A stretch of 64,000 nt of DNA from DYJE01 sp964637565 (GCA_964637565.1 CAZWTY010000007.1:10369-74368); one strand, 5' to 3'; counted from the stretch's first letter, positions 8,732 through 17,457 are shown. The notes: generated by a model from the letters alone, not told the origin. A program made the numbers and translations.

Positions 8732-9447
8732 AACAGGTAATCCACCTTTTTTCCTAAATGTATCAGGGACTGGGTGATGACGGTGTCGTAAACGAGAATC
8801 TCCACCCCATTTTCCACGGCCCGCCTGAGCCCGGCTCCGTAAGCCGGGTCCACATGATCCGCAGGGCTGAACCGATGGGCGTCCATCCGCTGGATCAGGT
8901 AAAACATCACGCAGCGGTTTCCATGGCGATGAAGGGTCTCGAGTTCTTCAAGATGCTTGAGACCCCGGCTGGTCACGGCGTCGGGAAAACAGGCCTGCCC
9001 GTCGGTGACCAGGGTGCAGTTTTTGATTTCCACGTAACAGCGGCCAAGATCCGGATCGGAAAGCATCAGGTCCAGGCGTGTGTGGGCGTTTACCGTCACT
9101 TCTGCGGCCACGGTGCCGTAATCTGAAAGTTCCGGAACCACACGGGCCTCGCAGGCGGCTTTCACCAGCCGGTTGGGCACGTTGGTGTTCACCCCCACCA
9201 GGGAGGAACCCATGTCGATAAGTTCCCAGGTGTAGGCCAGTTTCCGTTTCGGGTTGTCGCTTTTTGAAATGAAAACAGGCCGCCCCGGTTCGGAGCAGGT
9301 GGTCATGGACCCGGAATTAGGGCAGTGGGCCGTGACCACCGAGCCGTCCTCGAGCCTGACATCGGCGAGAAAACGCTTGTAGCGTTTGACCAGCGTTCCT
9401 TCGATCAGCTTCGGCCAGAACAGGGCGGCGTTTTTCATGGGGTTCAT
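8728..9447 (-). CDS. sfsA: SfsA family DNA-binding/sugar fermentation stimulation protein
   Basis: The protein has about 240 residues, the usual length. It matches SfsA from start to end: LVKRYKRFLADV near the N-terminus, then CPNSGSMTTC, and CYVEIKNCTLV, whose Glu-x-Lys fits the nuclease-like fold known for SfsA. The start is uncertain: a GTG lies directly after the upstream stop (9453), with ATGs at 9447 and 9438. The role is poorly understood; in E. coli it affects maltose metabolism. It is third in the 5.4-12.2 kb operon. Confidence 0.92.
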   Translation of the reverse strand: MNPMKNAALFWPKLIEGTLVKRYKRFLADVRLEDGSVVTAHCPNSGSMTTCSEPGRPVFISKSDNPKRKLAYTWELIDMGSSLVGVNTNVPNRLVKAACEARVVPELSDYGTVAAEVTVNAHTRLDLMLSDPDLGRCYVEIKNCTLVTDGQACFPDAVTSRGLKHLEELETLHRHGNRCVMFYLIQRMDAHRFSPADHVDPAYGAGLRRAVENGVEILVYDTVITQSLIHLGKKVDYLL

Positions 9448-9453
9448 CGGCAC

Positions 9454-10944
9454 CTAAAAATCCAGGACCTGATCCACATCCGGATCGTTCCTGAGGGCCC
9501 TGGAGAAATCCTTTTTGTCTTCGATGGCTTTTTTTATGTCAGCGCTGCGTGACGTGTCGCCGTATAAAATGGCCCCTTCCATGTGGCCGTCGCGGAAAAG
9601 CAGGCTGATGTAAGCCCGTTCGTTTTCTTTTTCGATGACCGTGCAGCTTCCGTCGCAGGGTTCGATGGCCCCGATGCTGAACAGGTCGATGCCAAGGACC
9701 TTGATGGTGTTGGACCGGGGAATGCCTCCGAATCCCGACTTTTTACCGGCGGCGTTCATGCCGGCAATGGCGCCCTGGTACATGGCGGCGTTCCAGAGGC
9801 CGTAAACCACGCCGCGATGTTCCGCGATGTCACCGGCTGCGAAAATCCCGTCGAAAGAGGTTTCCATGTAATCGTTGACCAGGATGCCCTGGTTGACCTT
9901 GAGTCCGGTGATCCTGGCGAGGTAGCTGTTCGGCCTCACGCCTGCCGCGAAGACCACCAGTTCGGCGGCGATGTGTTTTCCGTTTCCGAGAACGACGCCG
10001 GCCACACGTTCGTCACCTTCGATCTCTTTCACCGTGGTGCCTGTCTCTAAGAGAATGCCGAGTTTTTCCACATGGTTTTTAAGCCTGGAAGCGGCTTTTC
10101 GGTTGAGCTGGCGAGGCATCAGGTAGTCGAAACCCTCCACCACGGTGACGGTCAAACCAGGCGATGTCTGTTTCAGGGCGGCGGCCGCTTCGAGGCCAAG
10201 AATCCCGCCGCCGACCACGACCACCGAACGGGCAAGTTTTGCGGCCGATGCGATTTTTACGGCCTGGTCCAGATTACGGAACGTGGTGACCCCGCTTTTC
10301 TGGGCTCCGGGAACAGGGGGGATGAAAGGGTGGGCTCCGGCGGTGAGGATCAGGCTGTCGTAAGAAAGCCTCTTTCCATCCCGGAGAACGATGGTTTTGA
10401 CCCCGGGCTGAATTTCCGTGACTTCGGCTTTCATGAAAAGGTCAATCCGGTTTTCTTTGTACCAGCTTTCAGGATGGATGGGCAGGGAAAGATCGGTCAC
10501 TTCACCGGCCAGAAGGCGTGTCAGGTTCAGCCGGTAATAGGGGAGCCCTTCTTCTTTGGAAAGCACGGTGATTTCTGCCGAGGGGTTCTGTGCCCTGGCC
10601 GCTTCGGCCGCGGACACACCGGCGATACCGGCCCCGACGATCACGATGCGTTTGCCAGGTTCCGAAACCGTGGCGTCACTTTTTTCAGCGGCGACCGGTT
10701 CGAAATTCCGGCTTCCCGCGCCGCAGACCGGGCATGTTTCAGGAGCCCCGTCCTCCCGGTGAATGTAATTGCAGACCAGGCATTTCCAGCCGGCCACATC
10801 CTCTTTTTTTTCAGTTCGTTCATCTCCGAAAGGTTCGAATTTGTCCGAAGGAGCACCACAGACCACACAGTGTGAAGGGGCTTCGTCGCCCTTGTGAACA
10901 TACCCGCAAACCGAACAGCGCCATTCTTTTCCAGCTGAACTCAT
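9454..10944 (-). CDS. FAD-dependent oxidoreductase with two N-terminal rubredoxin-like knuckles
   Basis: The protein has 496 residues. Two rubrerythrin-type rubredoxin-like modules (WRCSVCGYVH...CVVCGAP and WKCLVCNYIH...CPVCGAG) occupy about residues 8-40 and 52-85. A pyridine nucleotide-disulfide oxidoreductase fold follows: FAD site VIVGAGIAGVSAAEAA, NADH site VVVGGGILGLEAAAAL, and FAAGDIAEH near the end. The best analogy is NADH:rubredoxin oxidoreductase with built-in electron carriers, which would pass electrons to rubrerythrin-type or flavodiiron partners. The start overlaps the ndh stop (TCATGA). The oxidoreductase part is very sure; the electron acceptor is inferred. Confidence 0.88.
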   Translation of the reverse strand: MSSAGKEWRCSVCGYVHKGDEAPSHCVVCGAPSDKFEPFGDERTEKKEDVAGWKCLVCNYIHREDGAPETCPVCGAGSRNFEPVAAEKSDATVSEPGKRIVIVGAGIAGVSAAEAARAQNPSAEITVLSKEEGLPYYRLNLTRLLAGEVTDLSLPIHPESWYKENRIDLFMKAEVTEIQPGVKTIVLRDGKRLSYDSLILTAGAHPFIPPVPGAQKSGVTTFRNLDQAVKIASAAKLARSVVVVGGGILGLEAAAALKQTSPGLTVTVVEGFDYLMPRQLNRKAASRLKNHVEKLGILLETGTTVKEIEGDERVAGVVLGNGKHIAAELVVFAAGVRPNSYLARITGLKVNQGILVNDYMETSFDGIFAAGDIAEHRGVVYGLWNAAMYQGAIAGMNAAGKKSGFGGIPRSNTIKVLGIDLFSIGAIEPCDGSCTVIEKENERAYISLLFRDGHMEGAILYGDTSRSADIKKAIEDKKDFSRALRNDPDVDQVLDF

Positions 10945-12233
10945 GATTGATCCGTACTCCTTGTTTCATTTAGGTCATTATCGTAAAATCTCCAGGAATT
11001 TCTGAGGATGATGCGCGCCCCTTTCTTGTTGGTCATGTAGGCGATGCACCATTTGAGAAAAATGAAGATCCTGTTGTTGAAGCCAGTGATGAAGTAAATG
11101 TGGACAAACAGCCAGAGAAGCCAGGCCACAAGTCCGTTGAATTTGAGAAACCCGAAATCCACGATGGCACGGCTTCTGCCGATGGTGGCCATGGTTCCCA
11201 GGTGGGAATAGCTGAAAGGCTCCCTGGGTTCGCCTTCGATTTCCCTTAGGATGTTCCGGGAGATGGCTTCACCCTGCCGGATGGCCACAGGTGACAAGGG
11301 AGGAAGGGCTTCGTCGTTCTTGTCGAAAAAACAGGCCTGGTCTCCGGCCACGAAAACCTCAGGATGGCTTTTGATGCTCAGGTCCTCTTCCACGATGATC
11401 CGGCCCTGGTCGTTCAGGGGGACGTTCAGGGTCTTGTTCAGGTCCGTGGCCTTGATCCCGGCGGCCCAGAGAACCGTGGCGGTTTCCAGGCGTTCATTGC
11501 CCACGGTGATGCTTTCTTCGTCCATGGATGTGACGGGGCTTGACGTCCAGACCTGGACGCCCAGGGTCTCCAGATCCCGGGTGGCCCGGCTGCTCTGGCC
11601 CGGTGAAAACATGGAAAGAATCCTGGGGCCTGCTTCGAGAAGGATGATCCGGGTCAGCTTGGGGTCGATGTTACGGAAGTCTTTGGCCAGGGTGTAACGG
11701 GTCATTTCTCCGATGGCCCCGGCCAGTTCCACGCCCGTCGGGCCTCCACCCACCACCACAAAGGTCAGGAGTTTTTTAAGGCGGCTCCGGTCTTTTTCCT
11801 TCTCGGCCTCTTCGAATGCGCTGAGGATACGCCGTCGGATTTCGGCGGCCTGTTCCAGGGTTTTAAGGCCAGGGGCGAACCTCTCCCATTCCGGGTGGTC
11901 ATGGTAGGAATGCTGGACGCCGCAGGCCAGGATCAGGTAATCGTAATCCACATCCCCGAAATCGGTGACCAGTTTTTTTTCGTCGAATTTCACACCCAGG
12001 GCGGAACCTTTAAGGACGGAAATGTTCGAAAAGGCCGAAAGGATGCTGCGGATGGGAACCGAGATGTCGGACTGGCTCAAGCCGGCGGTGGCGACCTGAT
12101 AGAGAAGGGGCTGGAATAGGTGGTGGTTTGTCCTGTCGATCACGGTCACCCGGATTTCCTGACCTGAACCACCGAGGATTTTCGCTGCTTTTAAACCTGC
12201 AAAACCACCTCCGACAATCACCACATGCTTCAT
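10941..12233 (-). CDS. ndh: Type II NADH dehydrogenase
   Basis: The protein has 430 residues from an ATG with GAGGTG just upstream. Two Rossmann folds are clear: VVIVGGGFAGLKAAKIL (FAD) and FVVVGGGPTGVELAGA (NADH). The quinone-reductase signature VFVAGDQA follows near residue 290. The C-terminal LVAWLLWLFVHIYFITGF helix and the amphipathic tail bind the membrane, as in other NDH-2. The enzyme moves electrons from NADH to quinone without pumping ions, and here could feed the cytochrome bd oxidase encoded at 14.1 kb. It is the first gene of a six-gene operon running to 5404, held together by ATGA-type overlaps or gaps of 4-12 bp. Confidence 0.92.
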   Translation of the reverse strand: MKHVVIVGGGFAGLKAAKILGGSGQEIRVTVIDRTNHHLFQPLLYQVATAGLSQSDISVPIRSILSAFSNISVLKGSALGVKFDEKKLVTDFGDVDYDYLILACGVQHSYHDHPEWERFAPGLKTLEQAAEIRRRILSAFEEAEKEKDRSRLKKLLTFVVVGGGPTGVELAGAIGEMTRYTLAKDFRNIDPKLTRIILLEAGPRILSMFSPGQSSRATRDLETLGVQVWTSSPVTSMDEESITVGNERLETATVLWAAGIKATDLNKTLNVPLNDQGRIIVEEDLSIKSHPEVFVAGDQACFFDKNDEALPPLSPVAIRQGEAISRNILREIEGEPREPFSYSHLGTMATIGRSRAIVDFGFLKFNGLVAWLLWLFVHIYFITGFNNRIFIFLKWCIAYMTNKKGARIILRNSWRFYDNDLNETRSTDQS

Positions 12234-12374
12234 GCTCACCTCGTGGGGGGGCCTCGTTTCAGAACACTGGTGCGGAGAAGGTGCTTACCTGGCTCCTGGA
12301 GGACAAAGTCATGCCGGATTTCTGAAAAGGCCGGTTATGGTTATGGTAATAAAATCAGAACATCATCAGGAAGG

Positions 12375-12402
12375 ATGCGGACGCAAGGGCATGCGTCCGC
12401 AT
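12375..12402 (-). terminator. Stem-loop after the ferritin-like gene
   Basis: Perfect 11-bp arms ATGCGGACGCA and TGCGTCCGCAT are separated by six bases, 22 bp past the stop of the ferritin-like gene. There is no clear T-run on the minus strand, so this may be a processing or protecting hairpin rather than a strict intrinsic terminator. Confidence 0.55.
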
Positions 12403-12423
12403 ACAGTTGTTTCTTGGGTCCAG

Positions 12424-12894
12424 CTATTTTGTCTTGACCAGACGGGCACTCAGGAGTCTGATGTGGGACATTTCTTCTTTGATGATGTCGTCGATTTTGG
12501 TTTTACCCAGTTTTTCAGGAACAAGCTCCTTCATGCCAAGGTAGAAAACGATGGAGTCTTTCTCGGCCGTGATGGCTGCCTTGAGAATCTCTTTCATGGT
12601 GCTGGTGTCCAAATCTTTTTCGAAGAAAACACGGGTATCGGCCAGGGCTTTGAGATACTGGGGAGCCATATCGTCCGGATCAAAGGTTGATGACTCTTTC
12701 ATGGCGCCTGAAAGTTCCTTGCGAAGAGACTTGAACGTCACTTCGTGGTCATCTTCCATTTTTGCCAGTTCAAGGAGAAAATCCTTTTCACCGCCTGTGA
12801 CGGTATCGGCTGCTTTTCTGTAGAAAATCGCACCGTTTCTCTCAATCTGTTCGGCCATTTCGAAAATTTCATCCGCGTTGAAGTCCAGCGCCAT
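12424..12894 (-). CDS. Ferritin-like diiron protein (rubrerythrin without rubredoxin domain)
   Basis: The 156-residue four-helix bundle keeps both Glu-x-x-His half-sites (KMEDDHEVTF and KEEMSHIRLL) and the two partner glutamates (AEQIERNGAIFY and AITAEKDSIVFY). The C-terminal rubredoxin domain of classical rubrerythrin is absent, so an outside electron donor is needed; several are encoded nearby. A likely role is peroxide or oxygen detoxification. It follows the 12933 gene by 38 bp on the same strand. Confidence 0.85.
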   Translation of the reverse strand: MALDFNADEIFEMAEQIERNGAIFYRKAADTVTGGEKDFLLELAKMEDDHEVTFKSLRKELSGAMKESSTFDPDDMAPQYLKALADTRVFFEKDLDTSTMKEILKAAITAEKDSIVFYLGMKELVPEKLGKTKIDDIIKEEMSHIRLLSARLVKTK

Positions 12895-12932
12895 GTCTAA
12901 CTCCTTTCTGTAGGTTCCTTATCAAAAATATG

Positions 12933-13292
12933 TCAGTGACTGTTCAAAGATGTTTTGAGCCAATGCTTGATTTCAGCGTCAAGCTCGTATATTCCCTTAT
13001 GATAGCCTATGGAGTCAAGAAATTTTTTTTCAAGTTCAACGGGCATTCTGAAACGCGCGAGCTCTTCCATATCAAAGCCCTTTCGTTTCACCAGAACGAT
13101 CACGGGAGGATTTTCCCATGTGGTGATGGCAAAGTAGATTGATTCGTCCACGCTGCCCCTGGCCCTGTAGTCATCCACGGCCCAGCCAGCTCCCCATTCA
13201 AGATGCCTTCCCACAGCCGTTGCCGGATTCAGGTCCCATTCCACCGCATTTAATAAAGGTATATTTCTTTTAAGTTCTTCGAATCTTATCAT
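12933..13292 (-). CDS. DVU0772-like conserved protein
   Basis: This 119-residue soluble protein is rich in conserved aromatic residues (HLEWGAGWAVDDYRARGS, ESIYFAITTWENPPVIVLVKR). From memory it matches a family named after Desulfovibrio DVU0772, common in sulfate reducers and of unknown function. No cofactor motif is seen. It is probably co-transcribed with the ferritin-like gene downstream. Confidence 0.6.
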   Translation of the reverse strand: MIRFEELKRNIPLLNAVEWDLNPATAVGRHLEWGAGWAVDDYRARGSVDESIYFAITTWENPPVIVLVKRKGFDMEELARFRMPVELEKKFLDSIGYHKGIYELDAEIKHWLKTSLNSH

Positions 13293-13517
13293 GACGCCTC
13301 CTGATTTTTTGTTCTGGCTTTACATAAAAAATGCCAAACTGGCATAAAGCTTATTCAAGTTGCGTGCCATCATACAAAAAAGGGTGAGGTACTGGTTAGG
13401 ACAGGTGGCCGATGTGAGGAATGCCGTGTGTTTCGACTGGTGTTATATCAGGTGAAGTCCTTCGTATAGTGACGACGTCAGAAAAAAAGTGTCCGGGGTT
13501 TTGGATTGACCGTATGT

Positions 13518-13539
13518 TTGTCTCATATGAATGAGACAA
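13518..13539. promoter_or_regulatory. 22-bp palindrome, possible operator or activator site
   Basis: The arms TTGTCTCAT and ATGAGACAA are perfect inverted repeats around a 4-bp centre. Such symmetric sites often bind dimeric regulators, including enhancer-type activators. No regulator gene is adjacent. It lies about 560 bp before cydA and 225 bp before the divergent 12933 gene. Confidence 0.4.
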
Positions 13540-13663
13540 TTCTGGGACACGTAATGGCGAGACGGTGTTTCGACAGGCGAGATGCCTCGGGTTGACGGTG
13601 TAGGGCAAACGCATGTAAGAATTTTCCGACATGTCATGTTGAGCCAGAGCTCCCAACCTTGTC

Positions 13664-13755
13664 ATTCCGGGCGGCCTCCGATATCACGGAGTGATAGAAA
13701 CATCTTCAGAATTTGGCAAAACGAAACCATTCGAGATCCGAAGCCGACCCGGAAT
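13664..13755. repeat. REP-like intergenic inverted repeat
   Basis: ATTCCGGG at 13664-13671 is mirrored by CCCGGAAT at 13748-13755. The surrounding GTCATTCCGGG...CCCGGAATCC wording is the style of extragenic palindromes that are frequent in Deltaproteobacteria. The central 76 bp are not structured in an obvious way. Confidence 0.45.
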
Positions 13756-13826
13756 CCACGCCGGCATGGGCTAAGTCCCCTATGCAAATCGAGGGTTACC
13801 TCTTTCTCGGGCATGGTTTCCGGTTA

Positions 13827-13848
13827 ATCGGTATCGGTATCGGTATCG
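13827..13848. repeat. Short tandem repeat (unit TCGGTA, about three copies)
   Basis: The hexamer TCGGTA repeats three times directly before an AACCCG-AACCCG doublet and a CGATAGCGAT motif. The same decamer recurs at 59536-59545. Confidence 0.6.
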
Positions 13849-14099
13849 AAATGTTCTGACTATCGAACCCGAACCCGATAGCGATGGTTAAGATCCATGC
13901 CAATGTTACATGCGATCGCCCTGATTGACGGTGGAAAATGAATTGTGAACGGCGGGGTGTTCATGGTATAGTTTTACAATTTCAATTTTCACCCATGAAA
14001 TCATAATTCTCAACCGGATTGGCACAATACGTGTAACAGTTTGGGACATTTTTATCCTTAACCCTATTTACCCCAAAAGTGAGATTGACGGAGGACGAC

Positions 14100-15416
14100 A
14101 TGGATGCGGTTTTTTTATCAAGGCTTCAGTTCGCCGCGGCGACGATGTTCCATTTTCTCTTTGTTCCATTGACGCTCGGGCTGTCCGTGCTGCTGGCCTT
14201 CATGGAGACGAAGTACGCCAGAACAGGGGATGAAGATTACCTCAGGATGACCAAGTTTTTCGGGAAACTGTTCCTGATCAACTTTGCCGTGGGCGTGGTC
14301 ACGGGGATCACCCTGGAATTCCAGTTCGGGACCAACTGGTCCCGGTATTCCGAATACGTGGGTGATATTTTCGGCTCCCTTCTCGCCATCGAAGCCACCG
14401 TGGCGTTCTTCCTTGAATCCACGTTCATCGGAATCTGGATTTTCGGATGGAAGAAACTCTCGGCCAAGGCCCATGCCTTCGTGATGTGGCTGGTGGCCAT
14501 TGCCGGTTCCCTTTCAGCCATATGGATTCTGGCCGCCAACTCCTGGATGCAGCATCCCGTGGGTTACGTCATCCGCAACGGCCGGGCCGAACTCACTGAT
14601 TTCATGGCCATTGTGTTCCAGAAATTCGCCCTTCTCGAAATGTTCCACACCCTGACCGCGTCCTACATCTTCGGGTCGTTTTTCGTCATGGGCATCAGCG
14701 CGTACCATCTGTTGAAAAAGAACGAAGTCCAGCTTTTCACCAAATCCTTCAACATGGCCCTGGTGGTGGGTCTTGTAGCTTCCGTCCTGGCTTTCATTTC
14801 AGGCGATCTCCACGGGATCCACGTGGCTGAAGTTCAGCCCGCCAAACTGGCGGCCATGGAATCCCACTGGGAAACAACCGAGCGCGCGCCTGTGTTTCTT
14901 TTCGCCATTCCTGACGAGGAAAACGAGAGAAACTCCATTGAAATCGGCCGCCTTCCAGGTCTTCTCAGCTTTCTCGCCACCCATGATTTCAACGCGAAAA
15001 TCACCGGCCTCAAGGATATTCCCAAAGACGAACGGCCGCCTGTTTTCATCACGTCCATGGCCTTTAAAACCATGGTGGGCCTGGGCACCTTCTTTCCCCT
15101 GATCACCTTGGTCCTGTGGATCAAACGTAAAAAAATCCTTGAATACCCGCTTCTCTTGAAAATCATGATGTTTTCCATCCCCCTGCCTGTTGTCGCCCTT
15201 GAAGCGGGCTGGGTGCTCGCGGAAGTGGGCCGTCAGCCCTGGATCGTTTACGGCCTGATGAAAACAAGTGACGCCGCGTCACCTGTGGCCGGTTCCCAGG
15301 TGCTTTTCACCCTGATCGCGTTCATCGTGGTTTACGGCCTTCTCGGCGCTGTGGGGTATTTCCTGATGTTCAAGCACGCCAAAAAAGGTCCGGACATGGC
15401 AGGCGCCGTTCATTAA
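14100..15416 (+). CDS. cydA: Cytochrome bd quinol oxidase subunit I
   Basis: The protein has 438 residues. The ATG at 14100 follows GGAGG; an in-frame GTG at 14079 lies before the ribosome-binding site. Haem and proton residues are visible: the first-helix His (TMFHFLF), the paired Glu of IEATVAFFLEST, the His of EMFHTLTASY, and the GRQPW motif near residue 383. The periplasmic Q loop is short, the CydA type common outside enterobacteria. It binds haems b558, b595 and d, oxidises quinol and reduces oxygen to water. In an anaerobe it serves oxygen removal. The gene is followed 109 bp later by cydB. Confidence 0.96.
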   Translation: MDAVFLSRLQFAAATMFHFLFVPLTLGLSVLLAFMETKYARTGDEDYLRMTKFFGKLFLINFAVGVVTGITLEFQFGTNWSRYSEYVGDIFGSLLAIEATVAFFLESTFIGIWIFGWKKLSAKAHAFVMWLVAIAGSLSAIWILAANSWMQHPVGYVIRNGRAELTDFMAIVFQKFALLEMFHTLTASYIFGSFFVMGISAYHLLKKNEVQLFTKSFNMALVVGLVASVLAFISGDLHGIHVAEVQPAKLAAMESHWETTERAPVFLFAIPDEENERNSIEIGRLPGLLSFLATHDFNAKITGLKDIPKDERPPVFITSMAFKTMVGLGTFFPLITLVLWIKRKKILEYPLLLKIMMFSIPLPVVALEAGWVLAEVGRQPWIVYGLMKTSDAASPVAGSQVLFTLIAFIVVYGLLGAVGYFLMFKHAKKGPDMAGAVH

Positions 15417-15525
15417 CAGATCTGAAAGTGTCTCATTTCTTCCTTGAAACACAGGGACAGCAAGGGACAGTTACCAACAATGACTGAAACACCTTTTTGA
15501 CAAGGTTCATCAATCGGAGGCTTCT

Positions 15526-16554
15526 ATGGAATTACAGATTATTTGGTTCTTTTTGTGGGGTTTGCTCTGGGCCGCGTTCTTCATGACCGACGGTTTCGAT
15601 TTCGGAGTCGGGACGATTTACCCTTTTATCGGAAAAACGGATATCGAACGTAAAACGATGATTTCCGCCATCGGCCCTGTATGGGACGGCAACGAAGTCT
15701 GGCTGATCACGGCGGGCGGTGTGACGTTCGCGGCGTTTCCCCAGGTGTATGCCACCATGTTTTCCGTCCTTTACACGCCCCTTATGCTGATTCTTTTCGC
15801 CCTGATCATTCGCGGCGTGTCCATTGAGTTTCGAAGCCAGATCGAAAGCCCGGGATGGAAGAAAGTCTGGGACACCTGTTTCTTTATCGGAAGCTCGGCT
15901 CCGGCCCTTCTTTTCGGCGTGGCTTTCGCCAACATCTTCATGGGACTGCCTATCGACAAGGATGGAGTGTATCACGGCAACCTTCTTTCCCTTCTCAACC
16001 CCTACGGACTTCTCGGCGGAGTCCTGTTCCTCTGCCTGTTCATCCAGCACGGAGCCCTGTGGCTGTGTGTCCGGACCGAAGGGGATCTCCATGACCGGGC
16101 CGCGAAAATCGCTGAAAAAGGATGGCCCGTGGTTCTTGTCATGACCCTGGTTTTTGTGGTGGCATCCTATTTCTACACCAACCTTTTCAAAAACTACCTG
16201 GCCCAGCCCGCCCTGTTCATCGTCATACTGGCGGCGGTGGCGGCCCTTGCCGGCGTTCGGTTCTTCATCAAAAAACAGTCCTATTTCATGGCCTGGGGAG
16301 CGTCCAGTCTGACCATCGTTCTGGCCACCTTTTTTGGAATCATCGGCATGTTTCCCACCCTTTTCGGTTCGAACATGGATCCGGCCTTTGCCCTGACCGC
16401 ATTCAACGCCTCGTCCAGCCCTCTTACCCTGAAGATCATGCTGGGGGTGGTGGTGGTTTTCATTCCGCTGGTCATCGCGTATCAGGCCTGGGCTTACAAG
16501 ATCTTCTCGACCAAAGTAAAGGAAGAGGATCTTCATCACGGCGAAGCGTACTGA
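15526..16554 (+). CDS. cydB: Cytochrome bd quinol oxidase subunit II
   Basis: The protein has 342 residues with a GGAGG-type site before the ATG. Early residues WAAFFMTDGFDFGVGTI and IGPVWDGNEVWLI are diagnostic of CydB. There are about eight membrane helices. It forms a heterodimer with CydA. No CydX-like small membrane gene is visible just downstream, and no cydDC transporter is present in the window. Confidence 0.96.
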   Translation: MELQIIWFFLWGLLWAAFFMTDGFDFGVGTIYPFIGKTDIERKTMISAIGPVWDGNEVWLITAGGVTFAAFPQVYATMFSVLYTPLMLILFALIIRGVSIEFRSQIESPGWKKVWDTCFFIGSSAPALLFGVAFANIFMGLPIDKDGVYHGNLLSLLNPYGLLGGVLFLCLFIQHGALWLCVRTEGDLHDRAAKIAEKGWPVVLVMTLVFVVASYFYTNLFKNYLAQPALFIVILAAVAALAGVRFFIKKQSYFMAWGASSLTIVLATFFGIIGMFPTLFGSNMDPAFALTAFNASSSPLTLKIMLGVVVVFIPLVIAYQAWAYKIFSTKVKEEDLHHGEAY

Positions 16555-16654
16555 TCCGGCTGCGCTGGCATGGTATTTGTATTTGTTTGAGTCATGATTT
16601 ATGAACTGCTCATCCTTGAATTTGAATATCAGCAAGAAAAGGGAGTCAAGAGCC

Positions 16655-16882
16655 GTGAGAAAATGTGACAAAAACATTGAAGCCACCCTTCTGCTGGTGA
16701 ATGACATGCTGGCGCTCGCCGATCAGGGCGACGAAGATCGTGAAGACAGCGGATGCGGCATCATGTACGGTGTGATTCGTGATTCCGCCTACAAGATCAA
16801 ACAGCTTGCGGAAAGGGAACGTGCGGCCCATATCCGGAAAGGATGGTGGCATGAACGTTCTTTTGACCGCAGAAGCGGTTGA
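16655..16882 (+). CDS. Small conserved protein, function unknown
   Basis: The protein has 75 residues from GTG 16655, which has GGGAG ten bases before it; an ATG at 16601 lacks a site. The sequence KNIEATLLLVNDMLALADQG and GCGIMYGVIRDSAYKIKQ is mostly helical, with two Cys. I recall similar short proteins in Desulfobacterota redox clusters but no function. It sits between cydB and a run of small metal proteins. Confidence 0.5.
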   Translation: MRKCDKNIEATLLLVNDMLALADQGDEDREDSGCGIMYGVIRDSAYKIKQLAERERAAHIRKGWWHERSFDRRSG

Positions 16883-16971
16883 AACAAGCGAGCGGGTTCT
16901 CATGGCTTTGGGTTTTTCCGCCCGTCGTTCGTCCATTAACCCTAAACATCTTTGTCAACAAGGAGGTCACG

Positions 16972-17151
16972 ATGGAATCACAACGTTGTCCCGGAAACGA
17001 ACTCAACAAGTCTTTGATCACGTACGCCTGTGCCTGTCCTTCCTGTGGTAAGGAAAACGAGGTTTTCGGCGACGAGATGAACAAGACACACAAATGTGTC
17101 GCCTGTGGAACGGCACTGGATCTTTCGAAGTGCAAACCGGCAGGGAAATAA
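16972..17151 (+). CDS. Small zinc-ribbon or rubredoxin-like protein
   Basis: The protein has 59 residues. AGGAGGT sits seven bases before the ATG, a near-perfect ribosome-binding site that fixes the start. Two Cys-x-x-Cys knuckles (CPSCGKEN and CVACGTAL, 22 residues apart) would hold Zn or Fe. More Cys are found at the N- and C-terminus. It lies upstream of a ferredoxin gene. Confidence 0.65.
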   Translation: MESQRCPGNELNKSLITYACACPSCGKENEVFGDEMNKTHKCVACGTALDLSKCKPAGK

Positions 17152-17253
17152 CAAAGCCCCAGGTCAAGCGAATAATTCCTGTGAACGGGCCGGCAGGGGT
17201 TTGGTTTTTTGTCTTTTGCCGGCTGTTTGTTTTGGATCGATCAAGGAACGTGT

Positions 17254-17442
17254 ATGAAAGCTCCCGTGGTGGATTTAAGTGAGTGTACGCTGTGCGGAAT
17301 CTGCGTCGAGATCAGCCCATCTGTTTTTCAGATAAACGACGCGGGTTTTATCGAGGTGCTGGATCGTGACGATTATCCGGAGAACGAGGTGCTGGACGCT
17401 GTGAGAAACTGTCCGGCCCAGTGCATTGAACCCGTGGTATGA
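17254..17442 (+). CDS. Single-cluster [4Fe-4S] ferredoxin
   Basis: The protein has 62 residues from the ATG preceded by AAGGA. CTLCGICVEISPSVF gives Cys-x2-Cys-x2-Cys, and the fourth ligand is in RNCPAQCIEP, the Desulfovibrio ferredoxin pattern with one [4Fe-4S] cluster. It is a low-potential electron carrier. A DUF3786 gene begins 15 bp later, so the two are likely co-transcribed. Confidence 0.88.
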   Translation: MKAPVVDLSECTLCGICVEISPSVFQINDAGFIEVLDRDDYPENEVLDAVRNCPAQCIEPVV

Positions 17443-17457
17443 GAAGGTGACAGAACG

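Larger units (their letters stand above)
13293..14099. other. 807-bp non-coding region before cydA with repeats and palindromes
   Basis: No convincing gene is present. The region holds a 22-bp palindrome (13518-13539), a REP-like inverted pair (13664-13755), a short tandem run (13827-13848) and the CGATAGCGAT motif (13876-13885). TGGCAC at 14021 followed by GTGTA resembles a sigma-54 -24 box, but the -12 GC is missing. TTTGGGACA at about 14040 echoes the GGGACA at 13544. The spacing to cydA suggests oxygen- or activator-dependent control, which is speculative. Confidence 0.5.

Noticed and set aside
13396..13665. Minus-strand frame of 89 codons
   Set aside because: It lies in repeat-rich intergenic DNA and reads like a translated repeat.
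14021..14036. Sigma-54 promoter before cydA
   Set aside because: TGGCAC is present, but the -12 element lacks the needed GC, so it is not listed as a promoter.
15532..16707. Minus-strand 391-codon frame over cydB
   Set aside because: Antisense shadow of a clear CydB; no motif.
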